DNA from: Bradyrhizobium sp. SRS-191
GTDB taxonomy: Bacteria > Pseudomonadota > Alphaproteobacteria > Rhizobiales > Xanthobacteraceae
Assembly (NCBI RefSeq): GCF_024586915.1
Contig: NZ_JANBVS010000016.1
Span: 1-64,000, forward strand
Length of the DNA stretch: 64,000 nt
Direction: 5' to 3'
Shown: piece by piece, positions 26,324 through 34,570 of the stretch
Layout: each line of letters begins with the position of its first letter
Position numbering within the stretch: the first letter of the stretch is position 1
Made by a program: the position numbers and the translations under genes
Notes under the pieces: generated by a model
The model's input: the letters and a program-made list of their open reading frames with translations, nothing else
The model's database searches: none
Told to the model about the DNA's origin: nothing

Positions 26324-26338
26324 GACAGGGAGATCGAA

Positions 26339-26626
26339 ATGGCGACGCCGAACACGCCGTTGTGGGAGGTCTTCATCCGCAGCCGCAACGGGCTTGCGCA
26401 CAAGCATTGCGGCTCGCTGCATGCACCGGACGCGACCATGGCGCTGCAGGCCGCGCGCGACCTTTACACCCGCCGCGGCGAGGGCCTGTCGATCTGGGTG
26501 GTGCCGTCGAGCGCGATCACGGCCTCCGATCCCGCCGACAAGGGGATGATGTTCGAGCCGGCGGAATCCAAGATCTATCGGCACCCGACGTTCTACGAGG
26601 TGCCCGAGGAAGTCGGGCATATGTAG
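26339..26626 (+). CDS. paaB: 1,2-phenylacetyl-CoA epoxidase subunit PaaB
   Basis: A 95-residue small subunit of the multicomponent epoxidase. The marks are WEVFIRSRNGLAHKHCGSLH at the start and IWVVPSSAI in the middle, which are typical. It follows paaA after 15 bases. A repeat of about 107 bases separates it from paaC, which is unusual inside a paa operon. Confidence 0.95.
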   Translation: MATPNTPLWEVFIRSRNGLAHKHCGSLHAPDATMALQAARDLYTRRGEGLSIWVVPSSAITASDPADKGMMFEPAESKIYRHPTFYEVPEEVGHM

Positions 26627-26633
26627 GTCCAGC

Positions 26634-26740
26634 TCCTCATGGAGAGGAGGCGCGCAGCGCCGTCTCGAACCATGAGGCCCATTATCGCTTGTGGCCCATC
26701 CTTCGAGACGCCCGCTTGCGGCGGGCTCCTCAGGATGAGG
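26634..26740. repeat. Family E palindromic repeat inside the paa operon
   Basis: Copies of the CTCCTCAT...GAGGCGCG and CTTCGAGACGCCCG...GCTCCTCAGGATGAGG building blocks lie between paaB and paaC. The gap to paaC at 26771 is 144 bases in total, against 15 between paaA and paaB. Confidence 0.75.
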
Positions 26741-26770
26741 TCGAATGCGTGGCTTCAGAGGCGAAACGTC

Positions 26771-27547
26771 ATGACCGCCCCCTCGATCACCGTCTCCGAA
26801 ACGCCGCTGGTGCTCTACACGCTGCGCCGCGCCGATGATGCGCTGATCCTCGGCCATCGTCTTTCCGAATGGTGCGGTCACGCGCCTGTTCTCGAAGAGG
26901 ACATGGCGCTGTCCAACATGGCGCTGGACCTGATCGGCCAGGCGCGCGAGCTCTATGGCTATGCGGCGAAGGTCGAGGGCCGCGACAATGACGAGGACAA
27001 GCTCGCTTATCTCCGCGACGTCAGGCAGTACCGCAACCTGCTGCTGGTCGAGCGTCCCAATGGCGACTTCGCGCAGACCATGGTGCGGCAGCTGTTCTAC
27101 GCGGCCTTTGCCGATCTCTACTGGCGCGGCATGATGGGCTCGACCGATGCGACCCTGGCGGCGGTCGCGGCGAAGTCGGAGAAGGAATGCGCCTATCATC
27201 TGCGCCATGCCAGCGAATGGGTGATCCGGCTCGGCGACGGTACCGACGAGAGCCATCGCCGCGCACAGGCCGCTGTCGACGATCTCTGGGCGTACACCGG
27301 GGAGATGTTCAACATCGACGATAGCGAGCGCAGCCTGATCGATGCCGGGATCGCGATCGATCCGACGATGCTGCTGCCGGAATGGCTGTCGATCGTCTCG
27401 CATGTCGCGCGTGAGGCGACTCTGACCCTGCCGGAGAACGACTGGATGCAGCGGGGCGGCCGCGACGGGCGCCACAGCGAGCATCTCGGTCATCTCCTCA
27501 GCGAGCTGCAATACATGCAGCGCAGCTTCCCTGGTGCGACGTGGTAG
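26771..27547 (+). CDS. paaC: 1,2-phenylacetyl-CoA epoxidase subunit PaaC
   Basis: A 258-residue structural partner of PaaA with the same helical fold. It shows LGHRLSEWCGHAPVLEEDMA and YHLRHASEWVIRLGDG, typical of the family. Together PaaA and PaaC form the heterodimeric core. The frame is open from 26639 but ATG 26771 (MTAPSITV) is the sensible start. Its end overlaps the likely GTG start of paaD by seven bases. Confidence 0.95.
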   Translation: MTAPSITVSETPLVLYTLRRADDALILGHRLSEWCGHAPVLEEDMALSNMALDLIGQARELYGYAAKVEGRDNDEDKLAYLRDVRQYRNLLLVERPNGDFAQTMVRQLFYAAFADLYWRGMMGSTDATLAAVAAKSEKECAYHLRHASEWVIRLGDGTDESHRRAQAAVDDLWAYTGEMFNIDDSERSLIDAGIAIDPTMLLPEWLSIVSHVAREATLTLPENDWMQRGGRDGRHSEHLGHLLSELQYMQRSFPGATW

Positions 27548-28044
27548 TCGCCGACATCAGCCCGGCGGAGTTGCGGCAGCGCGCCTGGGACGCGGCGGCG
27601 TCGGTGGCCGATCCGGAAATTCCGGTGCTGACGATCGACGATCTCGGCGTGCTGCGCGAGGTCGAGGTGGTGGGCGACCGCGTCGAGGTCGCGATCACGC
27701 CGACCTATTCGGGCTGCCCGGCCATGAACATGATCGCGCTGGAGATCGAGCTCGCGCTGGAGCGCGCAGGCTTCCGCGAGGCCAGCGTTCGCACCGTGCT
27801 GTCGCCGGCCTGGACCACCGACTGGATGAGCGAGGAGGGCCGCCGCAAGCTGCGCGAGTACGGCATCGCGCCGCCGCAAGCCACGAGCGGACGCCGCGCG
27901 CTGTTCGGCGTCGCCGAGGTCGCGTGTCCGCAATGCGGGTCTGATGACACCGAGCAGCTCGCCGAATTCGGCTCGACCTCGTGCAAGGCGCTGTGGCGCT
28001 GCAAATCGTGCCGCGAGCCGTTCGACTACTTCAAGTGCCACTAA
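27541..28044 (+). CDS. paaD: PaaD, factor for the phenylacetyl-CoA epoxidase
   Basis: A 167-residue protein with an N-terminal MIP18/SufT-like part (SVADPEIPVLTIDDLGVLRE, TPTYSGCPAMNM) and a C-terminal four-cysteine segment: CPQCGS near residue 137, then CKALWRCKSCREPFDYFKC. It is thought to help assemble the iron sites of the epoxidase system. The GTG at 27541 overlaps paaC, which suggests coupled translation. Confidence 0.94.
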   Translation: MVVADISPAELRQRAWDAAASVADPEIPVLTIDDLGVLREVEVVGDRVEVAITPTYSGCPAMNMIALEIELALERAGFREASVRTVLSPAWTTDWMSEEGRRKLREYGIAPPQATSGRRALFGVAEVACPQCGSDDTEQLAEFGSTSCKALWRCKSCREPFDYFKCH

Positions 28045-28051
28045 TGCAGCA

Positions 28052-28138
28052 ACCGTCATCGCGAGCGCAGCGACGCGATCCAGGGCCACGCCCGGAGTCC
28101 TGGATTGCTTCGTCGCTTCGCCCCTCGCAATGACGCCG
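28052..28138. repeat. Family A palindromic repeat between paaD and paaE
   Basis: CCGTCATCGCGAGCG at the left faces CGCAATGACG at the right, with GATCCAGGGC facing CCTGGATTGC inside. It fills most of the 105-base gap between paaD and paaE. Confidence 0.8.
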
Positions 28139-28149
28139 GGGATAGTTCG

Positions 28150-29229
28150 ATGTCCACTACGCCACGCTTCCATCGTCTTGCCGTCCGCGACCTGCGCCAC
28201 GAGGCGCCGGATGCGGTGTCGCTGACCTTTGCGATTCCGAACGAGTTGGCTGCGGACTATCAGTTCGCGCCCGGCCAATATCTCACGCTGAAGACCACGC
28301 TCGGCGGGGAAGAGGTGCGCAGGTCCTATTCGATCTGTTCCGGACCCGATGACAACGAGATCCGTATCGCCGTGAAGCGCGTCGATGGCGGCGCGTTCTC
28401 CAGCTTCGTCACCGATGAGCTGAAGCGCGGCGACGAGATCGACGTGATGACGCCGACCGGACGCTTCGGCGTGGCGCTGCAGCCTGAGGTGTCGCGCACG
28501 CATGTCGGCTTTGCTGCGGGATCGGGCATCACGCCGATTCTGTCGATCGTGAAGGCGGTGCTGGCGCGCGAGCCGGACAGCCGCTTCTTCCTGTTCTACG
28601 GCAACCGCACCACGGCGGGCATGCTGTTCCGTGAACAGCTCGAGGAACTGAAGGACCGCTTCCTCGATCGCTTCTCAGTCTTCCACGTCATCTCCGGCGA
28701 GGAGCAGGACCTGCCGATCCTGCACGGCCGTCTCGACGGCGAAAAGGTGCGCATGCTGCTGCGCTCGCTGGTGCCGGCTTCGAGCGTCGACCATGTGTTC
28801 ATCTGCGGCCCCACCGGGATGAGCGAGGACATCGAGGCCGCCTGTTGCACGCTCGGTATCCCCGGCGACCGCGTCCACGTCGAACGCTTCGTCTCAGGCG
28901 CACGCGGCAAGCCGCGGGCGAAGATGGTCGTCCCCGACTCCGCGCCACCCAAGGCGATCGCCGCCCTGATCATCGACGGCAAGCGCCGCGAGGTTCCTGT
29001 CGCCGAGGGCGAAGCCATCCTCGACGCCGCGTTGCGCGCCGGCGTCGATCTGCCGTTCGCCTGCAAGGGTGGCATGTGCTCCACCTGCCGCGCCAAGCTG
29101 GTCGAGGGCAGGGCCGAGATGGAGCTGAACTACTCGCTGGAGCCGTGGGAATTGCAGGCGGGATTCGTGCTGACGTGCCAGGCGAAGCCGGTGACGGAGC
29201 GGGTGGTGGTGGATTACGATCATATGTGA
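28150..29229 (+). CDS. paaE: 1,2-phenylacetyl-CoA epoxidase reductase PaaE
   Basis: A 359-residue reductase that passes electrons from NADPH to PaaA. It has an FAD part (FAPGQYLTL, then VRRSYSICSG), an NAD(P) part (GITPILSIVKAVLA, FICGPTGMSEDIE) and a C-terminal plant-type [2Fe-2S] domain with CKGGMCSTC and a later C in LTCQAKP. The start at ATG 28150 (MSTTPRFHRLAV) follows the repeat. An earlier start at 28105 would begin inside the repeat. Confidence 0.96.
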   Translation: MSTTPRFHRLAVRDLRHEAPDAVSLTFAIPNELAADYQFAPGQYLTLKTTLGGEEVRRSYSICSGPDDNEIRIAVKRVDGGAFSSFVTDELKRGDEIDVMTPTGRFGVALQPEVSRTHVGFAAGSGITPILSIVKAVLAREPDSRFFLFYGNRTTAGMLFREQLEELKDRFLDRFSVFHVISGEEQDLPILHGRLDGEKVRMLLRSLVPASSVDHVFICGPTGMSEDIEAACCTLGIPGDRVHVERFVSGARGKPRAKMVVPDSAPPKAIAALIIDGKRREVPVAEGEAILDAALRAGVDLPFACKGGMCSTCRAKLVEGRAEMELNYSLEPWELQAGFVLTCQAKPVTERVVVDYDHM

Positions 29230-29250
29230 GAGGGCGCACCGCCACTGCTA

Positions 29251-29355
29251 CTCCTCACCCTGAGGAGCCCGCCAAAGGCGGGCGTCTCGAAGGGCGAGGC
29301 CCGAGCTGTTGCCTCATGGTTCGAGACGCGCCTGCGGCGCTCCTCACCATGAGGG
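29251..29355. repeat. Family E palindromic repeat between paaE and paaK
   Basis: CCTCACCCTGAGGAGCCCGC and GGGCGTCTCGAAGGGCGAGG, followed by CCTCATGGTTCGAGACGCGCC and GCGCTCCTCACCATGAGG. The elements can fold into two hairpins and lie between the convergent paaE and paaK genes. Confidence 0.75.
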
Positions 29356-29443
29356 TCAAAAGCCGGGCGCACTGCACACCGGACCATGAACACGCCAAGA
29401 GGCGTGTTCATGGAGAGGGGATAGATGGAAGGGCGCAGACGCA

Positions 29444-30766
29444 TCACTCCATCGGGCGCCGATCCTTGATCCGCTTCGCCTTGCCCGCCGAGCGCTCCAG
29501 CGTGTCCGGCGGCACGGCCTTCACCTTTGCCGTCACGCCGATCGTGTTCTTGATGTGGATCGAGATCCGCTCGGCGTGCTCACCCAACCCCGTTTCGTCC
29601 CAATGCTCGGGGCGGGATTCCGCGTAGATGGTCAGCTCGTCCATGCGGCCTTCGCGGGTCAGCTCGAGCATGAAATGACCGCCGCACCATTCGGTGGTCA
29701 GGAGGATCTCTTCGATCTGCGACGGGAACAGGTTGACGCCGCGCAGGATGATCATGTCGTCGGAGCGGCCCGTCACCTTCTCCATGCGTCGCATGCCCGG
29801 CCGTGCCGTGCCAGGGAGGAGCCGCGTCAGGTCGCGGGTGCGATAGCGGATGACGGGGAAGGCCTCCTTGGTCAGTGACGTGAACACCAGCTCGCCGATC
29901 TCGCCGTCGGGCAGCACACGGCCGGTGTCGGGATCGACGATCTCCGGATAGAAATGATCCTCCCAGATGTGCAGCCCGTCCTTGGTCTCCAGGCATTCCT
30001 GCGCCACGCCCGGACCGATCACCTCCGACAGCCCGTAGATATCGGTTGCGTCCATCGCAAAGGCGTCCTCGATCTCGGCGCGCATGGCGTTGGTCCAGGG
30101 CTCGGCACCGAAGATGCCGATCTTGAGCGAGCTCTCGCGTGGATCGAGGCCCTGGCGCTTGAACTCGTCGAGGATGGCCAGCATGTAGCTCGGCGTGACC
30201 GTGATGATGTCGGGCCGGAAATCGTTGATCAGCTGCACCTGCCGCTCGGTCATGCCGCCGGAGATCGGCACCACGGTGCAGCCGAGCTGCTCCGCGCCGT
30301 AGTGAACGCCGAGGCCGCCGGTGAACAGGCCGTAGCCATAGGCATTGTGGATGATCATGCCGCTGCGTCCGCCGGCGGCGCGGATCGAACGGGCCATCAC
30401 GGTCGACCAGGTCGCGATATCATTCCTGGTGTAGCCGACGACGATCGGCTTTCCGGTCGTGCCCGACGAGGCATGCACCCGCACCAGCTGCTCGCGCGGG
30501 ACTGCGAACATGTTGAACGGGTAGTTGTCGCGCAGGTCCGTCTTCACCGTGAACGGAAATTTGGCGAGGTCGGTCAGCTCGCGGAAGTCCGACGGATGGA
30601 CGCCGGCCTTGTCGAACGCCTGCCGGTAATGGGCGACGTTGTCGTAGGCGTGCTTCAGCGACCAGGCGAGGCGCCTGGTTTGCAGCGCCATGATCTCGTC
30701 GCGCGACGCGCGTTCGATGTCGTCCATCTCGGGCACGTAGGCGCCGGGCGATTGAAGCTTGGTCAT
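29444..30766 (-). CDS. paaK: Phenylacetate-CoA ligase PaaK
   Basis: A 440-residue adenylate-forming enzyme that activates phenylacetate to phenylacetyl-CoA with ATP. The phosphate loop is VHASSGTTGKPIVVGYTRND, later come YGLSEVIGPGVAQEC and IRYRTRDLT, and the C-terminal domain holds GRSDDMIILRGVNLFPSQIE. ATG 30766 (MTKLQSPGAY) is the natural start. The frame runs 19 codons upstream, overlapping the paaI frame, without a good reason. It supplies the substrate of the epoxidase encoded on the other strand. Confidence 0.95.
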   Translation of the reverse strand: MTKLQSPGAYVPEMDDIERASRDEIMALQTRRLAWSLKHAYDNVAHYRQAFDKAGVHPSDFRELTDLAKFPFTVKTDLRDNYPFNMFAVPREQLVRVHASSGTTGKPIVVGYTRNDIATWSTVMARSIRAAGGRSGMIIHNAYGYGLFTGGLGVHYGAEQLGCTVVPISGGMTERQVQLINDFRPDIITVTPSYMLAILDEFKRQGLDPRESSLKIGIFGAEPWTNAMRAEIEDAFAMDATDIYGLSEVIGPGVAQECLETKDGLHIWEDHFYPEIVDPDTGRVLPDGEIGELVFTSLTKEAFPVIRYRTRDLTRLLPGTARPGMRRMEKVTGRSDDMIILRGVNLFPSQIEEILLTTEWCGGHFMLELTREGRMDELTIYAESRPEHWDETGLGEHAERISIHIKNTIGVTAKVKAVPPDTLERSAGKAKRIKDRRPME

Positions 30767-30803
30767 GGTGTGAGGTCCTTCGGCGGGAGCGCGGGCGAAT
30801 GGG

Positions 30804-31262
30804 TCAGGGCGCGTCGCCTGCATCGAGCGGCACCAGCGTGCCGCCGATGCTGCGTGAATGGCCGCGGAATTCGGCGACGACGGTCTCGCCTGCCGTGACG
30901 CGGACGTCGTAGATGCCGGAGCGGCCGCTGCGCGACACTTCTTGGGCGCGCGCCGTCAGCACATCGCCGAGCTTGCCGGGCCGGATGAAGCTGATGCTGC
31001 CCTGGGCGGCCACGGTGCGGTCGTTGTGCGAGTTGCAGGCGAACGCGAAGGCGGAATCGGCCAGCGTGAAGATGAAGCCGCCATGGGCGATGCCATGGCC
31101 ATTGACCATGTGCGGCTGGATCGTCATCCGCAAGGTCGCGCGGCCCGGGCCGATCTCGACGATCTGCATCCCCAGTCCCTGGCTGGCGCGATCGTCCTGC
31201 CACATCGCATCCGCGCAGGCGCGGGCGAGGGCGTCGGGAGAGAGGGGCGCCGTGCCGCTCAT
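30804..31262 (-). CDS. paaI: PaaI-type thioesterase
   Basis: A 152-residue hotdog-fold thioesterase with the family motif NGHGIAHGGFIFTLADSAF near residues 54-72, including the active-site aspartate of the LAD segment. In the paa pathway it hydrolyses ring-hydroxylated phenylacetyl-CoA or dead-end thioesters. It is followed by paaK after 37 bases on the same strand, which supports the assignment over a general hotdog thioesterase. Confidence 0.92.
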   Translation of the reverse strand: MSGTAPLSPDALARACADAMWQDDRASQGLGMQIVEIGPGRATLRMTIQPHMVNGHGIAHGGFIFTLADSAFAFACNSHNDRTVAAQGSISFIRPGKLGDVLTARAQEVSRSGRSGIYDVRVTAGETVVAEFRGHSRSIGGTLVPLDAGDAP

Positions 31263-31477
31263 CGGCGGCCTTCCGGCCGCGCACGGGCCAGGGTCGGCGC
31301 ATCAGGCTGCGCTGGTGAAACCACGGCGTTCTCTCCCGGTGATGCTTGTTGGAACAAGCATTCTGAACTAGTTAAGCGCGATATCGTGGCGAATAATCCG
31401 CGCGCGTCAAGCGAAAGCGATGCTTGCATGGCCGGTGCGCCGCCGCACTTTCTCCGCAACCAGAAGGACTGCCGCGC

Positions 31478-32551
31478 GTGCCGGAAGCTGCTGATGTGGC
31501 CATCATGGCCGGTCTCGGGATTGGCCTGGTCTATGGCGCCGTCGGACTGCTCAGCGGCTTCTGCATGGTGAGCAGCCTGCGCGGCTGGTGGGCCGATGGC
31601 GACGGCCTGAAGGCGCGCACGTATGCGCTGGCGATGGGCATCGCGGTCATCGCCACGCAACTGCTTGCGGCCGTCGGCTATGTCGATCTCGGCAAGTCGA
31701 TCTATCTCCAGCCGACGTTTTCCATGCCGCTGATGTTCGCCGGCGGCGTGCTGTTCGGCTATGGCATGGTGCTGGCGAACGGCTGCGGCTCGCGCGCGCT
31801 GGTGCTGCTCGGCCGCGGCAATCTGCGCTCCTTCGTCGTCGTTACCGTGCTGGCGATCGCAGCGGAGATGACGTTGAAGGGCCTGATCGCGCCGCTGCGG
31901 ATCGCGCTGATGCAGGGCTCGCAGACGACGGCAGCGGCGACGTCGCTCCCCGCGCTGCTGTCGGTCGGTGGGCTGCATGGTGCTCCCGCGCGGCTGCTGC
32001 CGGCGCTCGCGCTCGGCGGCGTGCTGATCGTCTTTGCGTTCGCGCATGCGCCATTCCGGCGAGCACCCGGCCAGATGCTCGCGGGCCTCATCGTCGGCCT
32101 GCTGATTGCGGCCGGATGGTTCGCGACCGGATATCTGGGCGCCGACGACTTCAATCCGGTGCCAGTGGCGTCGCTGACTTTTGTCGCGCCGATCGCCGAT
32201 GGTCTGCAATATGTGATGCTGTCGACCGGGTCGACCGTGAATTTCGGCATCGCGACCGTGGCCGGCGTGCTCGCCGGCAGTCTCGTGACGGCGATCGTCA
32301 CACGCCGCTTCAAGCTCGAAGGCTTTCATTCGCCACAGCACATGCTGCGCTCCACCAGTGGCGCCGCGCTGATGGGCGTCGGCGGCGTCATGGCGCTGGG
32401 CTGCTCGGTCGGGCAGGGGCTTACCGGATTGTCGACCCTGGCGCTGCCGTCCTTCGTGGCGATCGGCGGCATCTTCATCGGCACGGCAGTGGGGCTGCGC
32501 GGCGTGCTGCGCGTAAGGCCGTTAAAGGCGGAGCCGCAGCCGGCGCGTTAG
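31478..32551 (+). CDS. YeeE/YedE-type membrane protein, possible thiosulfate/sulfur-compound transporter
   Basis: About 357 residues with eight to ten membrane segments. Three conserved cysteines sit in short motifs: GFCMVSSLRGWW near residue 26, ANGCGSRALVLLGRG near 88 and ALGCSVGQGLTGLS near 310. These are the marks of the thiosulfate-permeable TsuA/YeeE family, where cysteines pass the anion through the membrane. The GTG at 31478 follows AGAAGGA, so I prefer it over the open frame from 31424. ATG 31505 is possible. Later genes include an OsmC fusion and a sulfite-oxidase-like protein. Confidence 0.82.
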   Translation: MPEAADVAIMAGLGIGLVYGAVGLLSGFCMVSSLRGWWADGDGLKARTYALAMGIAVIATQLLAAVGYVDLGKSIYLQPTFSMPLMFAGGVLFGYGMVLANGCGSRALVLLGRGNLRSFVVVTVLAIAAEMTLKGLIAPLRIALMQGSQTTAAATSLPALLSVGGLHGAPARLLPALALGGVLIVFAFAHAPFRRAPGQMLAGLIVGLLIAAGWFATGYLGADDFNPVPVASLTFVAPIADGLQYVMLSTGSTVNFGIATVAGVLAGSLVTAIVTRRFKLEGFHSPQHMLRSTSGAALMGVGGVMALGCSVGQGLTGLSTLALPSFVAIGGIFIGTAVGLRGVLRVRPLKAEPQPAR

Positions 32552-32568
32552 TCTCATTGCGTCATCCA

Positions 32569-32706
32569 CCGTCATTCCGGGGCAATCGTCGATGCGCGGC
32601 CGCGCATCGGCGATTGAACCCGGAATCTCGAGATGGTCGGATATGAACGCAAGACAATCTCGGGATTCCGGGTTCAAGGCCTTTTGGCCTTGCCCCGGAA
32701 TGACGG
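32569..32706. repeat. Long palindromic repeat element
   Basis: CCGTCATTCCGGGGCAA (32569-32585) and TTGCCCCGGAATGACGG (32690-32706) are perfect inverted ends. Inside, GAACCCGGAATC faces GATTCCGGGTTC. The element lies between convergent genes and folds into one long hairpin. Confidence 0.85.
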
Positions 32707-32729
32707 TGGGAGTGTCGCAGCGAATGAAC

Positions 32730-33947
32730 TCACTCCGCCACGCGCGTGACGATGCGGATCTCCGAGGTCAGGGTCCGGTGCACCGGGCATTTGTCGGCGA
32801 TCTCCATCAGCTTCTTGCGTTGCTCGTCGTCCAGTGCACCGTCGAGATGGATCTCGCGCTCCAGCTGATCGATCAGGCCGACCTTGGTCTCGCATTCCGC
32901 ACAGTCCTCCGCATGGATCTTGCTGTGGCGCAGGGTGACGGTGATGCGGTCGAGCGGCAGGAATTTGCGGTCGGCATAGAGCCGCATCGTCATCGAGGTG
33001 CAGGCGCCGAGCGCGGCGAGCAGGAGGTCGTAGGGGCCCGGACCGGTGTCCTGGCCGCCGACCGAGACGGGCTCATCCGCTGTCAGACGATGCGGGCCGA
33101 GCGCGATGCTCTGCTGCAGCTTGCTCGAGCAGGTCTCGCGCACGACCACGTCGCGCGGGCCGTCCGTGGCCGCGGGCTCGGCGGCCGCCGGCGCGACGTA
33201 GCGGCCGGCCCAGCTCGCGATGACCTCGGCGATGTAGGCCGCATCCTGCTTGCTGCTGATGAGATGATCGGCATGGTCGAGCGAAATGAAGCTCTTCGGA
33301 TGCTTGGCGGCGACGAAGATGTGGGTCGCATTGTCGATCCCCACGGTGTCGTCGACGGGCGAGTGCATCACCAAGAGCGCCTTGTGCAGATGCTTGACCT
33401 TGTCGAGCAGGCGCTGCTCGGCGACGTCGTCGAGGAACGAGCTGCTGATGCGGAACGGACGACCGGCGAGCGAGACCTCGGCCGTGCCGTCGCGGCGGAT
33501 CGCCTCGAGGCTGTCCTTGAACATCGCGGTGACATGCGCCGGATCGGAAGGGGCGGCGATGGTCACCACGGCTTTCGCATCCGGGATGTCGCCGGCCGCG
33601 ACCAGCACAGCGGCGCCGCCGAGGCTGTGGCCGATGAGGATCGAAGGCGCCTGCCTCGTCTCGCGCAGATGATCAGCGGCGCGAACGAGGTCCGCCACGT
33701 TGGAGGAGAAGGTCGTGTTCGCAAAATCGCCTTCGCTGGAGCCGAGGCCGGTGAAGTCGAAGCGCAGCACCGCGATGCCATGCGCGGTCAGCGCCATCGC
33801 GATGCGCCGCGCCGCATGCGTGTCCTTGCCGCAGGAGAAGCAATGCGCGAACAGCGCGTACGCCCGCGGCGCGCCGTCGGGCAGGTCGAGGGCCGCGGAC
33901 AGTCGGTCGCCGGCTGCGCCGTCAAACTGGAAACGTTCGGTCGGCAT
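32730..33947 (-). CDS. Fused alpha/beta hydrolase and OsmC-family protein
   Basis: A 405-residue two-domain protein. Residues 1-250 form an alpha/beta hydrolase (FAHCFSCGKDTHAARRIAMA, nucleophile GHSLGG, MHSPVDDTVGI, DHADHLI). Residues 270-405 form an OsmC/Ohr-type domain with cysteines in GACTSMTMRL and DKCPVHRTL. OsmC domains reduce organic or lipid hydroperoxides, so the fusion may release and detoxify a peroxidised ester. The fusion is a known architecture, and its substrate is not known. It is the first gene of a minus-strand group. Confidence 0.88.
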   Translation of the reverse strand: MPTERFQFDGAAGDRLSAALDLPDGAPRAYALFAHCFSCGKDTHAARRIAMALTAHGIAVLRFDFTGLGSSEGDFANTTFSSNVADLVRAADHLRETRQAPSILIGHSLGGAAVLVAAGDIPDAKAVVTIAAPSDPAHVTAMFKDSLEAIRRDGTAEVSLAGRPFRISSSFLDDVAEQRLLDKVKHLHKALLVMHSPVDDTVGIDNATHIFVAAKHPKSFISLDHADHLISSKQDAAYIAEVIASWAGRYVAPAAAEPAATDGPRDVVVRETCSSKLQQSIALGPHRLTADEPVSVGGQDTGPGPYDLLLAALGACTSMTMRLYADRKFLPLDRITVTLRHSKIHAEDCAECETKVGLIDQLEREIHLDGALDDEQRKKLMEIADKCPVHRTLTSEIRIVTRVAE

Positions 33948-33997
33948 GGTTGGTCTCCAATCGTTGCGTCTTCACAGCAACTCGCGACCGCGCATGA

Positions 33998-34363
33998 TCA
34001 CTCGCGCGGAGGCAGAAGCTCTATCACCTGTTCGCCGTGCCGGATCGCCGTCGGCAGGTCCTGCGCGACGAGATCGGTAATCCATCGGATGAGCGCCGGC
34101 AGCGCTTCGTCCTTCGCCTGCCGGCGAAGCGGAGGCAGGTCGCGTTCATGCGCGGTGCCGACCTTGATGTTGAGACGCTCGTAGGGGATGTCGCCATCCG
34201 GAGGCCGATAGCGTGCATCGAACAGACGCCGGCCGTGGCTGCGCACGAGATGGATGCGAATGCCGCCGAGATCCTGTGCGGTCAGTGCGGCGAGGATGAC
34301 GCTCGGCTTGAGCAGATACCCGTAGCCCTTGGGGATCTTGCCGGTCTCTGAGGTGAACTCCAT
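33998..34363 (-). CDS. Hypothetical protein
   Basis: A 121-residue protein (MEFTSETGKIPKGYGYLLKPSV at the start) with no membrane segment or signal peptide. It has charged, alternating sequence (RSHGRRLFDARYRPPDGDIP, RQAKDEALPALIRWITDLVA). The frame extends upstream to 34462, but that part lies in repeat-like DNA. I recognise no family. Its plausible codon use and its position next to the OsmC fusion support a real gene. Confidence 0.6.
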   Translation of the reverse strand: MEFTSETGKIPKGYGYLLKPSVILAALTAQDLGGIRIHLVRSHGRRLFDARYRPPDGDIPYERLNIKVGTAHERDLPPLRRQAKDEALPALIRWITDLVAQDLPTAIRHGEQVIELLPPRE

Positions 34364-34432
34364 GCAGGGGTCTCTGGAACGTTCGGATATCGCGGTGACC
34401 GCGCTGTGGTGCGGAAGCGATAGCATGCAGTC

Positions 34433-34540
34433 CGTAGGGTGGGCAAAGCGAAGCGTGCCCACCGTTCTTTTCTTTTTGGGGCTCTTCTTTTCGGCGGGAC
34501 GACGGTGGGCACGACGCTACGCGTCTTTGCCCACCCTACG
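34433..34540. repeat. Palindromic repeat, family B variant
   Basis: CGTAGGGTGGGCAAAGCG faces CTTTGCCCACCCTACG, and CGTGCCCACCG faces CGGTGGGCACG. A run of TTCTTTTCTTTTT lies inside. It sits in the 207-base gap before the sulfite-oxidase-like gene's 3' end. Confidence 0.7.
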
Positions 34541-34570
34541 GCTTCGTCGGTTCGGCGCCGGCGTAGCCCG

